DNA of 64,000 nucleotides. It comes from JAOUEA01 sp963719165. GTDB taxonomy: Bacteria > Actinomycetota > UBA4738 > HRBIN12. Each line of letters starts with the position of its first letter. Within the stretch, counting starts at the first letter, position 1. The notes under the pieces are model-generated. The model saw nothing but the letters and a program-made list of their open reading frames with translations, was not told the DNA's origin and made no database searches. The stretch spans positions 1,736,001-1,800,000 of the forward strand of contig CAVRAV010000001.1 in assembly GCA_963719165.1 (NCBI GenBank), in the 5' to 3' direction. Made by a program: the position numbers and the translations under genes. This document shows, piece by piece, positions 1-8,836 of the stretch.

Positions 1-11
1 AGGGTCTTCGC

Positions 12-1148
12 ATGCGAAAGACAGCGATCACCACGCTGATCCTCGGTGCCGCCGCCGTGTTCACCATGTCGGGGCCGCCGACCGCGAACGCACGTGTTGC
101 CACCGTGGCCAAGATGGATGCCGGCGGGTACACCTCCTGCGCGATCGTGACCGGTGGTCGCGTGAAGTGCTGGGGGGACAACGACCAGGGGGCCCTCGGC
201 AACGGCGGCGGTCCCAGCAGCCCTACGGGTGTGTACGTGGTTGGACTGACCAGGGTTCTGCAGATCTCTACCAGCGAGGGCCCATGCGCCCTGCTGGCGA
301 ACCACCACGTGAAGTGCTGGGGATCGGGTTCCAGCGGCCAGCTCGGGAATGGGTTCAACAACGATTCGCCCGTGCCCGTGCAGGTGTCGAACCTGACGAG
401 CGTGCGGCAGGTGTCCAGCGGGTACCAGCATTCGTGTGCGGTGCAGACGAGCGGACGAGTCTGGTGCTGGGGCGACAACTCCAACGGCCAGTTGGGCAAC
501 GGTCACAACAATCCGAGCAACGTGCCGGTGCACGTCCGCGGCATCGCGCACGCGGTCGAGGTGGACGCCGGGGATGAGTACTCGTCCTGTGCCAGGCTCG
601 CCGATGGCAGTGCGCGATGCTGGGGATACAACCAGGATGGGCAGCTCGGGAACGGGACGTTCTCGGACAGCAACGTTCCCGTTAGGGTGAAGCACCTCGG
701 CCGCATCCGCCGGATCATCGGCGGCTACTTCGCGAATTGCGCCATCACGGTGACCAATACCGTCAGATGCTGGGGCGACAACTCATCGGGCCAGCTGGGC
801 GACGGAACAACGAAGAACCGAAAGAGGGCGGTCGCCACGAAGAACCTGGCTCATGTGGCCGACATGGAGATCGAGAACGGGACATCGTGCGCCGTTCTGA
901 ACTCGGGCGGTCTCAAGTGCTGGGGAGACAACGCCAGCGGGCAGTACGGCAATGGGACCTACCAAGGACGGCATATCCCCGTCACGATCGCAAGCATCCA
1001 TCACGCGATCTCGGTGTCGGCGGGGTGGCGCCACACGTGCATCCGGTTGGCCGCCGGGGTGGTGCGGTGCACAGGGGAGAACTTCGCCGGGGAACTGGGA
1101 GACGGCACGTTCTCCGGCCGGAAGAGGTTCGTCAGGTCGCAGGTGTAG
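12..1148 (+). CDS. Secreted RCC1-repeat beta-propeller protein
   Basis: The 378-residue product starts with a signal peptide (about residues 1-27, ending ANA) and is then built entirely of seven RCC1-type blades. Each blade carries the alternation C-A-x to V/R-K/R-C-W-G followed by G-Q-L-G-N/D-G; the CWG cores are seen in KCWGDND, KCWGSGS, WCWGDNS, RCWGYNQ, RCWGDNS and KCWGDNA, with a degenerate RCTGENF in the last. The paired cysteines in every blade suggest disulfides after export. RCC1 propellers of this bacterial type are usually surface or extracellular binding modules, but the ligand cannot be read from sequence. Only 11 bases of upstream sequence are available, so the promoter is not visible. 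Family call is firm, role unknown. Confidence 0.9.
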   Translation: MRKTAITTLILGAAAVFTMSGPPTANARVATVAKMDAGGYTSCAIVTGGRVKCWGDNDQGALGNGGGPSSPTGVYVVGLTRVLQISTSEGPCALLANHHVKCWGSGSSGQLGNGFNNDSPVPVQVSNLTSVRQVSSGYQHSCAVQTSGRVWCWGDNSNGQLGNGHNNPSNVPVHVRGIAHAVEVDAGDEYSSCARLADGSARCWGYNQDGQLGNGTFSDSNVPVRVKHLGRIRRIIGGYFANCAITVTNTVRCWGDNSSGQLGDGTTKNRKRAVATKNLAHVADMEIENGTSCAVLNSGGLKCWGDNASGQYGNGTYQGRHIPVTIASIHHAISVSAGWRHTCIRLAAGVVRCTGENFAGELGDGTFSGRKRFVRSQV

Positions 1149-1418
1149 GGGGGAACACCCGGCAAGCGGCGGCCCTGTGCAACAGAGAGCATTCCGTTGG
1201 TGGACGGGCTCACGTGATCACCTCGCAACATCCAAACCGGTGTCGCAGGTTCGGGTCCTGCCAGGCGCCTCTAGGCACGAGGGCTGGACGAGACTTGGAG
1301 ATGGGCTCGAACCGGCAAGGAGAGCACCGTTTATCGCGCGCGTGACAGTCGAATTGACCGAGCCGACGGGTGTCATGCACAGGTAACCGTCGCCCAATCG
1401 TCAGGCCTGACCTTCGCA
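1149..1418. other. Intergenic region without a gene
   Basis: No reading frame with the third-position GC bias of the neighbours is seen between the RCC1 gene and the convergent monooxygenase. It holds the tRNA-3'-end-like repeat at 1234-1270 and nothing else that I can name. Confidence 0.5.
1234..1270 (+). repeat. Degenerate tRNA 3'-end-like repeat, copy 1
   Basis: This stretch contains a perfect T-arm-like hairpin (GCAGG, loop TTCGGGT, CCTGC) followed by an acceptor-like CAGGCGCC. It matches the stretch at 2948-2985 with a few indels and substitutions (shared core ACCGG-TGTCGC-GGTTCG-TCCTGC), in the same orientation. No D-arm or anticodon arm can be assembled upstream, so it is a fragment at best. 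The two copies bracket the flavin monooxygenase gene, as att-type repeats of an element integrated at a tRNA would. This is inference, and the similarity is only about 30 bases. Confidence 0.35.
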
Positions 1419-2872
1419 CTATCCGCCGCCCGGCGATCCAAACCAGGTCGTTAGTGCGTCGCGCAATCCGGCATCAGTGCTCTCGCCGACCCAGGCGACG
1501 TGTCCGTCCGGCCTGATCAGCACGGCCGATGGAGCAGCCACCTCGCCGACCACAGGAAGCTCCCAGATACCGGCGTACGAGGCGTCGATGAGCTGAACGC
1601 GGTCGGCCCACGGTGCGACATCGAGCTCACCGGTCTCGCCGAAGTTGAGCAGCACGGGCTTGGCGGAGTGCAGCAGCTCGAAGACGCGAATCGGGGTCCC
1701 TCAACGATCACCAGGTCCAGGTCGGGCATGCGACGTCCCAGCAGCGGATGTCCCTCGCCTAGGTCGTAAGTGACGTCGAGACCGGCGATCATCGCGGCGA
1801 TGTGCTTGCGCGGTTGATCCATCGTCAGCACCTCTGCCAGGATGGCGCGCAATGCGACCGTGCGCTCGTCGTTGGCGCCCACCGCTTTCTGCGCCATCGT
1901 GTTCCGCAGCACGCGGGCAGCAACCGGATACCGTTCAGCGTGGTAGGTGTCGAGCAGGCTCACCGGTGATGTTCCGTTGACAACCTGAGCAAGCTTCCAG
2001 CCCAGATTTACCGAATCCTGGACGCCGATGTTCAAACCCTGCCCGCCCATCGGAGCGTGCACATGTGCGGCGTCACCCGCGAGCAGCACACGCCCGCTGC
2101 GATACGCCACCGCCTGACGCGTCATGTCGGTGAAGCTCGAGATCCAGTGCGGGCTGTGCACGCCGTAGTCCTTCCCGTCAACCCGGATGAGCGCGTCGCG
2201 AACGTCCTGTAGGCCGGGCTCATCGCCGGGGTCCAGATCGGGCACCATGAGGGTGACGCCGACCCGTCCGTCTTCGGCCGGGCCGATGCCACCACCGCCA
2301 CGCAAGCCGAACTCCGGCTCCTCCTCCATCTCGACCTCGGCGATGATCCAGCGCGTGGTTGGATCCCAGCCCGCGAACTCGATGCCGGCCGCCTTACGCA
2401 CAGTGCTGCGACCCCCATCGCAACCCACCAGGTACTGAGCCCGCAGCGACGTGCCGTCGGACAGCGCAACGTCGACGCCGCTGTCGTCCTGCGTGAAGCC
2501 GGTCACCTCGCGCTCGCGCAGGATGGGAACGCCCAGCTCATCGAGCCAGCCGGCCAGGATGCGCTCGAAGTGGCTCTGCAACAGCGCCATCCCATAGTTA
2601 TGGCGGGTGGGGAAATCGCTGATGTCCATCGGAACTCCGGCGAACGCCTGCACCTGCATCGTCTTCCCCTCGGCGAGGAAACGATCAACCACTCCTCGCT
2701 GATCCAGCACCTCGATGGTGCGGGAATGCAGACCTCTGGAACGCGCGCTTTCGAGTCTGAAGCTGGGGCGTCGCTCGACGATGAGGACGTCGGTCCCCGC
2801 CAGCGTCAGCTCTGCCGCCAGCATCATCCCCGTCGGACCGCCGCCGGCGATCACCACCGCATGCTCGGACAC
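1419..2872 (-). CDS. FAD-dependent aromatic monooxygenase, frameshifted
   Basis: The product is a PheA/TfdB-type flavoprotein hydroxylase. The N-terminus has the Rossmann FAD motif GGGPTGMMLAAEL, then the DG motif region (LVGCDGGRSTVRKAAG) and the second FAD motif GDAAHVHAPMGGQGLN, followed by the C-terminal thioredoxin-like domain typical of this family (VLLNFGE ... WADRVQLIDASYAG ... VLIRPDGHVAWVG). The frame breaks near 1690-1697: adding one base restores EGP-x-RVFELLHSAKPVLLNFGE into the frame ending at 1419. The GTG at 2872 is chosen because GAGGAG lies 6 nt upstream; an in-frame TTG at 2893 is the alternative. Substrate cannot be predicted; such enzymes act on phenols, polyketides or drugs. 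It is flanked by tRNA-like repeats, so transfer is possible. The break may be a sequencing indel. Confidence 0.85.
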
Positions 2873-2923
2873 ACACCACTCCTCGTTTCCCAACGTTCGT
2901 CAGGAGGCTCTGCACCATACTGA

Positions 2924-2985
2924 GGGCTTGCGGAAAGCCCCACGGCCGAAACCGGGTGTCGCGGTTCGATCCTGCAGGGGCGCCA
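2924..2985 (+). repeat. Degenerate tRNA 3'-half-like sequence, copy 2
   Basis: The segment holds a hairpin resembling an anticodon arm (GGGCTT, loop GCGGA, AAGCCC at 2924-2940), a possible variable arm (CGGCCGAAACCGGG) and then a T-arm-like GTCGCGGTTCGATCCTGC ending in GGGGCGCCA, where CCA could be the tRNA terminus. The TTCGATC loop is canonical, but the stem has a mismatch and no D-arm or 5' acceptor strand is present, so it is not a functional tRNA. It is similar to 1234-1270. The long variable arm would fit a tRNA-Ser/Leu-type remnant. It could instead be chance or a tRNA eroded by indels. Confidence 0.35.
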
Positions 2986-3264
2986 ACCACTGAGTGGGCC
3001 TCGCTGCGATCGACCAGACAGAGGACACGTGCCGCTATCGACCGGTGACTGGACACCGCGGCCTCCTCGACTGGCGAAGCACCCTCATCTTCATCCCTGA
3101 CCAAGCGTCGCTAGTGAAGCCGCCCTTGAATCCGTGGGCCACATCGACTCCTCCGCCGGTCTCCACAACGACATCTCGATGTGCTGAAGACGGACCCCGA
3201 CTACCGGCCCGGTACGGGGAGATCCGCGCGCACGCGACCCGGAGTGAGCGTGGCGGGCGGCCTC
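2986..3264. other. Intergenic region without a gene
   Basis: About 280 bases with stops in all frames or poor codon bias. Nothing recognisable is seen before the terminator hairpin that serves the minus-strand gene to its right. Confidence 0.5.
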
Positions 3265-3301
3265 CCCATCCCCGCGGCCCGTTCGGGATCGCGGGGATGG
3301 G
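3265..3301 (-). terminator. Strong terminator hairpin
   Basis: A perfect 12-bp inverted repeat (CCCATCCCCGCG / CGCGGGGATGGG) encloses a 13-nt loop that itself contains CCCG-TT-CGGG. It lies 13 nt beyond the stop codon of the minus-strand gene ending at 3314, the position expected of its transcription terminator. No U-run follows, as is common in actinobacteria. Confidence 0.75.
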
Positions 3302-3313
3302 AACGCGTCGACC

Positions 3314-3982
3314 TCAGCTCACGTGCAGCCAGTAGTCGATGTTGAACTCACCGGCCACATCGTCGTTCACGTGGAGCCTGATGTGATGCGTCCCGTCCGC
3401 CATCGGACGGACCAGGTACATCGTCCCCGCGGTCACGGACTTGCTCGGCCCAGGCTCGACGCCCCACAGGTTGTTCTTCGGGAAATGGATGATCTCACCG
3501 GGCGTGGTGAAGGTCCAGCGACGGGGGTGATTCACCTTCGCCCCGTCGATCTTCAGGATCGTGTGCGACACCTGAGGCCCGAAGTCGTGCGCGGCGTTCT
3601 CCTCGGCGCACCGCCGGAGTTCGCTGAACGTGTCGCCGAGCCCCTCGGCCGTGGAGCACTCCCAGAAGTAGGTCGAGACCCCGACCCATGATCCCGCCGG
3701 GATCGAGCAGTTGGCGCCGCTCGCTCCGACGAACACGACGTTGCCGGGTTGATGCTCGCAGTTGCGCGGGCTACTCGGGTCGACCAGCGGGTTCTTGGCT
3801 ACCGGGATCCCCTCGACCCAGATCTGATAGGCACCCGCCCACTCTGCGTAGGTCATGCCGTGCCGGATGGCGTCGGGCTGGGCCAGAAGGCTGGCGCCTC
3901 CTCCGGCGGCGGACGCCGTACCGTAGCTCAGCATCGTCGATACCAGCAGACCCATCGCCATGGCGATGGATGTTCTCTTCAT
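3314..3982 (-). CDS. Secreted protein of unknown function with conserved Cys/Trp pattern
   Basis: A 222-residue protein with an N-terminal signal peptide (MKRTSIAMAMGLLVSTM, cleavage after ASA near residue 26). The mature part shows the order YAEWAGAYQIW, IPVAKNPLVD, NCEHQPGNVVFV, NCSIPAGS, WECST and RRCAEEN, which matches a widespread uncharacterised family of secreted bacterial proteins with W-x(2)-W, NP-x-x-D and two C-x(n)-PAG cysteines. Four conserved cysteines probably pair. The start at 3982 is supported by GGGGAGAGG just upstream; longer in-frame starts lack a signal peptide at the terminus. The gene is monocistronic with its own terminator. No function is known. Confidence 0.8.
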   Translation of the reverse strand: MKRTSIAMAMGLLVSTMLSYGTASAAGGGASLLAQPDAIRHGMTYAEWAGAYQIWVEGIPVAKNPLVDPSSPRNCEHQPGNVVFVGASGANCSIPAGSWVGVSTYFWECSTAEGLGDTFSELRRCAEENAAHDFGPQVSHTILKIDGAKVNHPRRWTFTTPGEIIHFPKNNLWGVEPGPSKSVTAGTMYLVRPMADGTHHIRLHVNDDVAGEFNIDYWLHVS

Positions 3983-4133
3983 CGTCCTCTCCCCCTTCGG
4001 TGACGCACGGACATCACATCGATCCGTGTGATCGCCCGGACGGTCGAGATGCGCCGACCCTACGCCCCGTTGCCCGGAAGCACAAACCGACGTTCCTGCG
4101 CTCGGATCGTGCGAGGATCCCGTGGAAGGAAGC

Positions 4134-6215
4134 ATGGATAAGCGTGATGAGGTAGCAGGCACCACGGCCGATGCGTTCGCCACCGCACGTCGACGTCGTC
4201 GGCCCTCGGGTGCTGCCCCGCCGCTGCCAAGACAGATCGGTTCCACGGGCTGGGTCTGGCTGATCCTGCTGTTGGTCGTGGTCGTCACGGGCTGCCTGTG
4301 GCTCCGTATCGACCCCGCCCCGCTCGACCGGTTCGACGCCAAGATCACCGACGCCGTGGTCTCGCTCCGCGCCGGATGGCTGGACGCGCTCGCGCGCAAG
4401 GTGCACACCGTCGGGTCCCGCGTCGGGTTCGCGCTGCTCGGTGCCCTTCTCCTGATCGCGACGGCGTGGTTCCGCCGCTGGCGTCATCTCGTGATCTGGG
4501 TGATTTCCCTCGGCCTCGCAGGAGGGCTGCTGCAGGGGCTCGAACTGGTGTCGTTGCGACCGCGGCCTTTCGGCGTGAAGCACCTGGCAAGCTGGGAGGG
4601 TTACGCCACACCGTCGATCCCGATCGGCGCGATCGCGATCCTGGCCATCGGCGCGGCGTTCATGCTCGTCGTTCCCGGCCGACCTCGGTACTGGGCCAAG
4701 CTGGCCACCGCGGGTGCGATCGCGATCGCCGGCCTGCTGCGCATCTACCTCGGCGTTGACCACTTCACCGACGTCGTGTTCGGCACGATCGTCGGGGTCG
4801 CGATCCCTTTGGCAGCGTTCAGGGCCTTTGCTCCCAACGATCTCTTCCCCGTCAGCTACGGTGCGCACGGGAAGTCGGCGCACCTCGACGTAACCGGACG
4901 CCGGGGCGAGGCGATCCGCGTCGCGCTACGGGACCAGCTCGGGTTCACGGCACACCACGTCCATCCGGTCGGTCTCGAAAGCTCCGGCGGCTCAACCCCG
5001 CTGAAGATCGCCGTCACCGACGAGCAGGGTCGTGAGCGGATGATCTTCGCGAAGCTCTACGCGAAGAGCCATGTGCGTGCGGACCGGTGGTACAAGCTCG
5101 GCCGCACGATGCTCTACGGACGGCTCGAGGATGAGACGCCGTTCACGACGGTCCGTCGGTTCGTGGAGTACGAGGACTACACCCTCCGCACGCTCGGCGA
5201 CTACGGGTTCCCGACACCTGCCCCGCTGGGCATCGCCGAGATCACACCGGAGCGCGAGTACTTGATCGCGATGGATTTCTTCGACGATGCAGTCGAGATC
5301 GGTGAGGCAGAGATAGATGCGCACGTGATCGACGAGGGGCTCGCGATGATCCGCCGGATGTGGGACCTCGGGCTGGCCCATCGCGACATCAAGCCGGGCA
5401 ACCTCATGGTGAAGCGGGGGGAGTTGAAGCTGATCGACGTCTTCTTCGTCCAGGTCCGGCCCTCACCATGGCGCCAGGCCGTTGACTTGGGGAACATGAT
5501 GCTGGTCCTCGCTCTTCGCTCCGACGCGCCGACCGTGTACGGTGCGGCCCTACGGCACTTCACGCCGGACGATCTCGCCGAGGCGTTGGCGGCGACCCGC
5601 GGCGTCGCGAGCCCGACACAGCTACGCCAGCATTTGAAGGAGGATGGGCGAGACCTGCTCGCCGAGTTCCGGGCGATGGCACCCGCCCGCCGGCCGATCG
5701 CGGTGCAACGCTGGAGCGTGCGACGGGTCGCACTCATCGCCGTCTCGCTCGCTGTGCTCTCACTGGCACTATTGACGGGAGTCGCGCTGCTCTTCCCCAG
5801 TCGAGGCACAGTGACGACGCCGACGTGCGGTACGGGACGGGCGATGCAGCTGATGGCGCAGGCGGTGCCGAGCGCGACCAGGCTCCCGTGCGTCTTGGGC
5901 CTCGCCTACGGCTGGAGCGTCGACACCGCCGAGACCGTCCGGGGCAAGGCGAACTTCGAGGTCGGAGTCGGTGGCTCGGGAGGGCCTGTGACCGTCACCC
6001 TGACCTGGTCTTGCCCGGCACCGGCCGTGGGCACCGACCAGATCCCCTTCGACGGCGGTTGTGTGACCTACCGCTCGACCATCACCGACTCAAGCGCGCC
6101 GTCGTTCGGGCCGGAGGGCGGCCTCTCGTTTATGCCTCGAGCGGACCTCATCGCCGCGGTCGCCGCCGAAGACAACCAGGTGCTCTGCGGCGCGCTCGCC
6201 CCTCCGTGCCCGTAG
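4134..6215 (+). CDS. Membrane PAP2-like / serine-threonine-type kinase fusion protein
   Basis: A protein of about 693 residues with three parts. Residues about 40-240 form a multi-helix PAP2-type (lipid phosphatase) domain with SLRPRPFG, ATPSIPIG and RIYLGVDHFTDVVFG; the histidine normally found in the middle PSGH motif is replaced (SIPIG), so phosphatase activity is doubtful. Residues about 290-530 form a cytosolic LPS/RIO-like kinase with HRDIKPGNLMV as catalytic loop and LIDVFF in place of DFG. A last helix near residue 550 leads to an extracytoplasmic tail with several cysteines. ATG 4134 is preferred (GGAAGGA upstream); GTG 4122 is possible. Kinases of this kind phosphorylate sugars or lipids in envelope synthesis. 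Substrate unknown. Confidence 0.8.
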   Translation: MDKRDEVAGTTADAFATARRRRRPSGAAPPLPRQIGSTGWVWLILLLVVVVTGCLWLRIDPAPLDRFDAKITDAVVSLRAGWLDALARKVHTVGSRVGFALLGALLLIATAWFRRWRHLVIWVISLGLAGGLLQGLELVSLRPRPFGVKHLASWEGYATPSIPIGAIAILAIGAAFMLVVPGRPRYWAKLATAGAIAIAGLLRIYLGVDHFTDVVFGTIVGVAIPLAAFRAFAPNDLFPVSYGAHGKSAHLDVTGRRGEAIRVALRDQLGFTAHHVHPVGLESSGGSTPLKIAVTDEQGRERMIFAKLYAKSHVRADRWYKLGRTMLYGRLEDETPFTTVRRFVEYEDYTLRTLGDYGFPTPAPLGIAEITPEREYLIAMDFFDDAVEIGEAEIDAHVIDEGLAMIRRMWDLGLAHRDIKPGNLMVKRGELKLIDVFFVQVRPSPWRQAVDLGNMMLVLALRSDAPTVYGAALRHFTPDDLAEALAATRGVASPTQLRQHLKEDGRDLLAEFRAMAPARRPIAVQRWSVRRVALIAVSLAVLSLALLTGVALLFPSRGTVTTPTCGTGRAMQLMAQAVPSATRLPCVLGLAYGWSVDTAETVRGKANFEVGVGGSGGPVTVTLTWSCPAPAVGTDQIPFDGGCVTYRSTITDSSAPSFGPEGGLSFMPRADLIAAVAAEDNQVLCGALAPPCP

Positions 6216-6534
6216 GCAGACGCACCGATGGCCGCGGTCGATAGAAAGAGGCCGGGGTCGCGATTGATCTTGCGAGATCGCAGGCTTCGCTTCCGGTTCC
6301 TTCGAGAGATCGAGACCACGCGACCGAACGCCCGATCGCGAAGGAGCGCAAAGCAGGCCGAAGGCTCACTGCTGGCGAAGGGGGTCGCTCCGGAGGCGAC
6401 CACCACGGCGGCAACGGGTCGGGAGACGGCGACGACCGGAGGCCGGCCTACCTGCGGACCGCCCCGAGCTCCGCGGCGGTGGAACTCGATCCACAGGTAA
6501 CTCCCATCCGCGACACATGATTCCTTCATCTGGA
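6216..6534. other. Intergenic region without a convincing gene
   Basis: Short open frames exist on both strands but none has a ribosome site plus coding-like bias. A hairpin GGTCGC-TCCGGAG-GCGACC sits near 6384-6402 and could be part of a terminator for the upstream membrane kinase. The remainder is upstream sequence of htrA. Confidence 0.4.
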
Positions 6535-6576
6535 CGCCCGTAGCATCGAGGTAGCGGATCCTCTCGCCTACGGGCG
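6535..6576 (+). promoter_or_regulatory. Inverted repeat spanning the htrA promoter
   Basis: A perfect 9-bp inverted repeat, CGCCCGTAG (6535-6543) and CTACGGGCG (6568-6576), overlaps a -10-like TAGCAT at 6541-6546. The start codon of htrA is at 6599 with GGAGGT upstream. The repeat could be an operator or, if transcribed, a leader hairpin. No regulator can be assigned. Confidence 0.45.
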
Positions 6577-6598
6577 AAACGAGCGGAGGTCGAGGACG

Positions 6599-7849
6599 AT
6601 GGAGAACACGACGGGCGGGCAACCGCCGATGATCGGCGACCCGCTTCCCCCACCCCCTCCGGCCACGGAGCCGCTGACGGTCCCGGGACCGTCGACGCGT
6701 CCGAAGCGACGGACGTACCTGCTGACCGTCGCGCTCATGGTCGCCGTACTCGCGGCGGGCCTCGGCATCGGATGGAGACTTAACGACGGGCAGGCGGCGT
6801 CGGACCGGTCGTTCGGGATCCCGCCGGCCGGGTCAGCTCCGGTCCCGCGGGACGGGGCCTCCACCGGAGGGGCGGGAGCGCGCTCGGTCGCGAACGGCGT
6901 CACGCCGGCGGTCGTCAACATCAACACCTACGTTCGCACCTCGTACGGCCCCGGTGCCGCGATGCAACCGCTCGGCGCCGGGACGGGCATGATCCTGACG
7001 TCCTCGGGCGAGGTACTCACGAACAACCACGTCGTGAAAGGTGCCACCTCCATCACCGTGAGCATCGCCGGGCATGGCGACTATCCCGCAAGCGTCGTGG
7101 GCGCGGATACGATCAACGACGTCGCGCTGATCCAGATCCAGGGCGCGACCGGGCTGCCCGTCGTTCCGATCGGCGACCCCTCAACCCTGAGCGTGGGTCA
7201 GCGGCTGGTGGCGATCGGTAACGCGCTCGGTAAGGGCGGAGCCCCAACGACCACGGTCGGCGCGGTCACTGCCCTCGACCGAACGATCACCGCGAACGAC
7301 CCCGGTGGAGCTCCCGAGCATCTGCACAACATGATCCAGACAGACGCGGCCATCAGGCCCGGGGACTCGGGCGGAGCGCTCGTCGACACCTCAGGGCAGG
7401 TCGTCGGGATGATCACCGCGGGCAGCGGCAACGTGGTGGGGGGAGGATCCTCGGCCGTCGGGTTCGCCATCCCGCTCGACGGCGCCCTTCAGACCGTGGA
7501 CGCCATCCGTTCGGGGCAGGCATCGTCATCGGTGATCATCGGCGCGCCCGGATTCCTGGGCGTTGGGGTCCAGGATCTCAACGCCCAGACCGCGGCGCGA
7601 GCGGGTATCTCGGCCAGCTCAGGAGCATTGATCGTTCGCGTGCTCCCAGGGAGCCCGGCCGCCACGGCAAACATCCCGACCGGGGCCGCGATCACCGCTA
7701 TCGACGGTCACCCGGTCTCCTCGGCCACGTCGCTCGGGGACCTGCTGCATCAGCGGAAGCCGGGGGACGTCGTCCAGGTCACGTGGGTCGGCCCTAGCGG
7801 CGCCTCCACCGCGTCGGTGAGCCTGGTCGGAGGAGGACCGGCCGCCTGA
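6599..7849 (+). CDS. htrA: HtrA/DegP-like serine protease with PDZ domain
   Basis: A 416-residue membrane-anchored trypsin-like protease. A Pro-rich cytosolic tail (residues 1-37) precedes one transmembrane helix (about 39-60). The protease domain shows the full triad in context: His in TNNHVV, Asp in NDVALIQI, and Ser in GDSGGALVD. A C-terminal PDZ domain (about residues 310-405) begins FLGVGVQDLN and includes GSPAATANI and GAAITAIDGHPV. These proteins degrade or chaperone misfolded envelope proteins outside the membrane. The start has GGAGGTCGAGG upstream, and the promoter region carries an inverted repeat. It is monocistronic and faces the convergent ligD-type gene. Length is usual for actinobacterial HtrA/PepD proteins. 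Confidence 0.93.
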   Translation: MENTTGGQPPMIGDPLPPPPPATEPLTVPGPSTRPKRRTYLLTVALMVAVLAAGLGIGWRLNDGQAASDRSFGIPPAGSAPVPRDGASTGGAGARSVANGVTPAVVNINTYVRTSYGPGAAMQPLGAGTGMILTSSGEVLTNNHVVKGATSITVSIAGHGDYPASVVGADTINDVALIQIQGATGLPVVPIGDPSTLSVGQRLVAIGNALGKGGAPTTTVGAVTALDRTITANDPGGAPEHLHNMIQTDAAIRPGDSGGALVDTSGQVVGMITAGSGNVVGGGSSAVGFAIPLDGALQTVDAIRSGQASSSVIIGAPGFLGVGVQDLNAQTAARAGISASSGALIVRVLPGSPAATANIPTGAAITAIDGHPVSSATSLGDLLHQRKPGDVVQVTWVGPSGASTASVSLVGGGPAA

Positions 7850-7952
7850 GCCAGCGGTGCGGATCCGGGGTTCGGTCGGCGGACGTTCGCGCGGAAGTTC
7901 GCCAGGACCGCGCGGAGGTCGCGCATCCTGCCGCATCTGCCGTCCGCCTCGT

Positions 7953-8836
7953 TCACCTCCCCAAGAGGCGGGCCGGGATCCGCGGGCGCGGTTCCTCCGC
8001 CAGGCGGGCCCAGCGACGCGGACCTAGGGAGTTCAGGAGGCCCGGCGTCGTGAGCATCGTGAAGCCATCTGGATCGGCCGAGCCGAGCTCCGAGGCGTCG
8101 AGAGGGAACGAGACGGTCCCGTGAGCGTTGGCGCGCGGTGAGTAGGGGGCCACGAAGGTAGCGCCCGCGCCGTTGCGCGAGGGGTCGAGCATCACGCGTC
8201 CTCCACGGTCGGCCTTGCGGAAGGCGGTCGTCACGAGGGCGGGGGCGCGAGAAGCCACGATCGTCGCGAGCGCGTTGGCCGCCCTCCTCACGTCGGCGAC
8301 GTCGAGCCGGCGCTGCACCGGTACCACGACGTGGATCCCCTTGCCGCCGGTCGTCTTGATCCCGGACGGAAGCCCGAGATCGTCGAGGACCTCCAGGACC
8401 AGTCGAGTCACCTCGACGGCCGCATCGAAGGCCCGCTCGGGCGGGTCGATGTCCACCACGACCAGATCCAGACGATCGAGCCGGTCACGGCGCACCGGCG
8501 CGGGATGGAACTCCACCACGGCCTGATTCCCGAGCCACGCGAGCGTGGCCGCGTCGCCGCACACGACGTAGTCGACGTCCCGCCCGGCGCTGGGGGCGGG
8601 GATCCGGACCGTCTCGATCCACTCCGGGGCATACGTGGGTGCCGCCTTCTGGAAGTAGCGGTGGGCGTTCACCCCGTCCGGCGCCCTGACCAGACTGAGC
8701 GGCCGGCCCGCGAGCCACGGGATGATGAGATCCGCGACGCCTTCGAGATAGTCGACGTATCCGCCTTCGTGATGCCCTCATCAGGCCAGAGGACCTTGTC
8801 AGGGCGAGTGACCTCGACGTGGGCGGGGGGCTTCAT
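7953..8836 (-). CDS. ligD: LigD-type primase-polymerase domain protein, frameshifted
   Basis: Stand-alone polymerase domain of the bacterial NHEJ ligase LigD (archaeo-eukaryotic primase superfamily). It reads VEVTRPDKVLWPDEGITKAD, then after a break FQKAAP, the metal-binding VVVDIDPPE, GIKTTGGKGIHVVVPV and MLDPSRNGAGAT, all family hallmarks. The frame is lost near 8757-8760: one extra base there would restore KADYVDYLEGVADLIIPWL. The ATG at 8836 has a strong GGGAGGTGA upstream and overlaps the stop of the small ORF to its right (ATGA). With the break repaired the protein is about 294 residues, normal for a single PolDom. No Ku or ligase domain gene lies in the window, so its partner must be elsewhere. 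The frameshift is likely a sequencing indel. Confidence 0.85.

Noticed and set aside
2924..2985. Intact tRNA-Ser gene
   Set aside because: No D-arm or 5' acceptor strand, an extra-long or distorted anticodon loop and a mismatched T stem.
6228..6500. Open frame between the PAP2-kinase gene and htrA
   Set aside because: Arg-rich composition and poor codon bias typical of a random frame in GC-rich DNA.
7750..7956. Minus-strand 68-codon frame starting GTGA-coupled behind the LigD polymerase gene
   Set aside because: It has a GTGA overlap, but half of it is antisense to the 3' end of htrA and the rest has no recognisable fold; support is too weak to call a gene.
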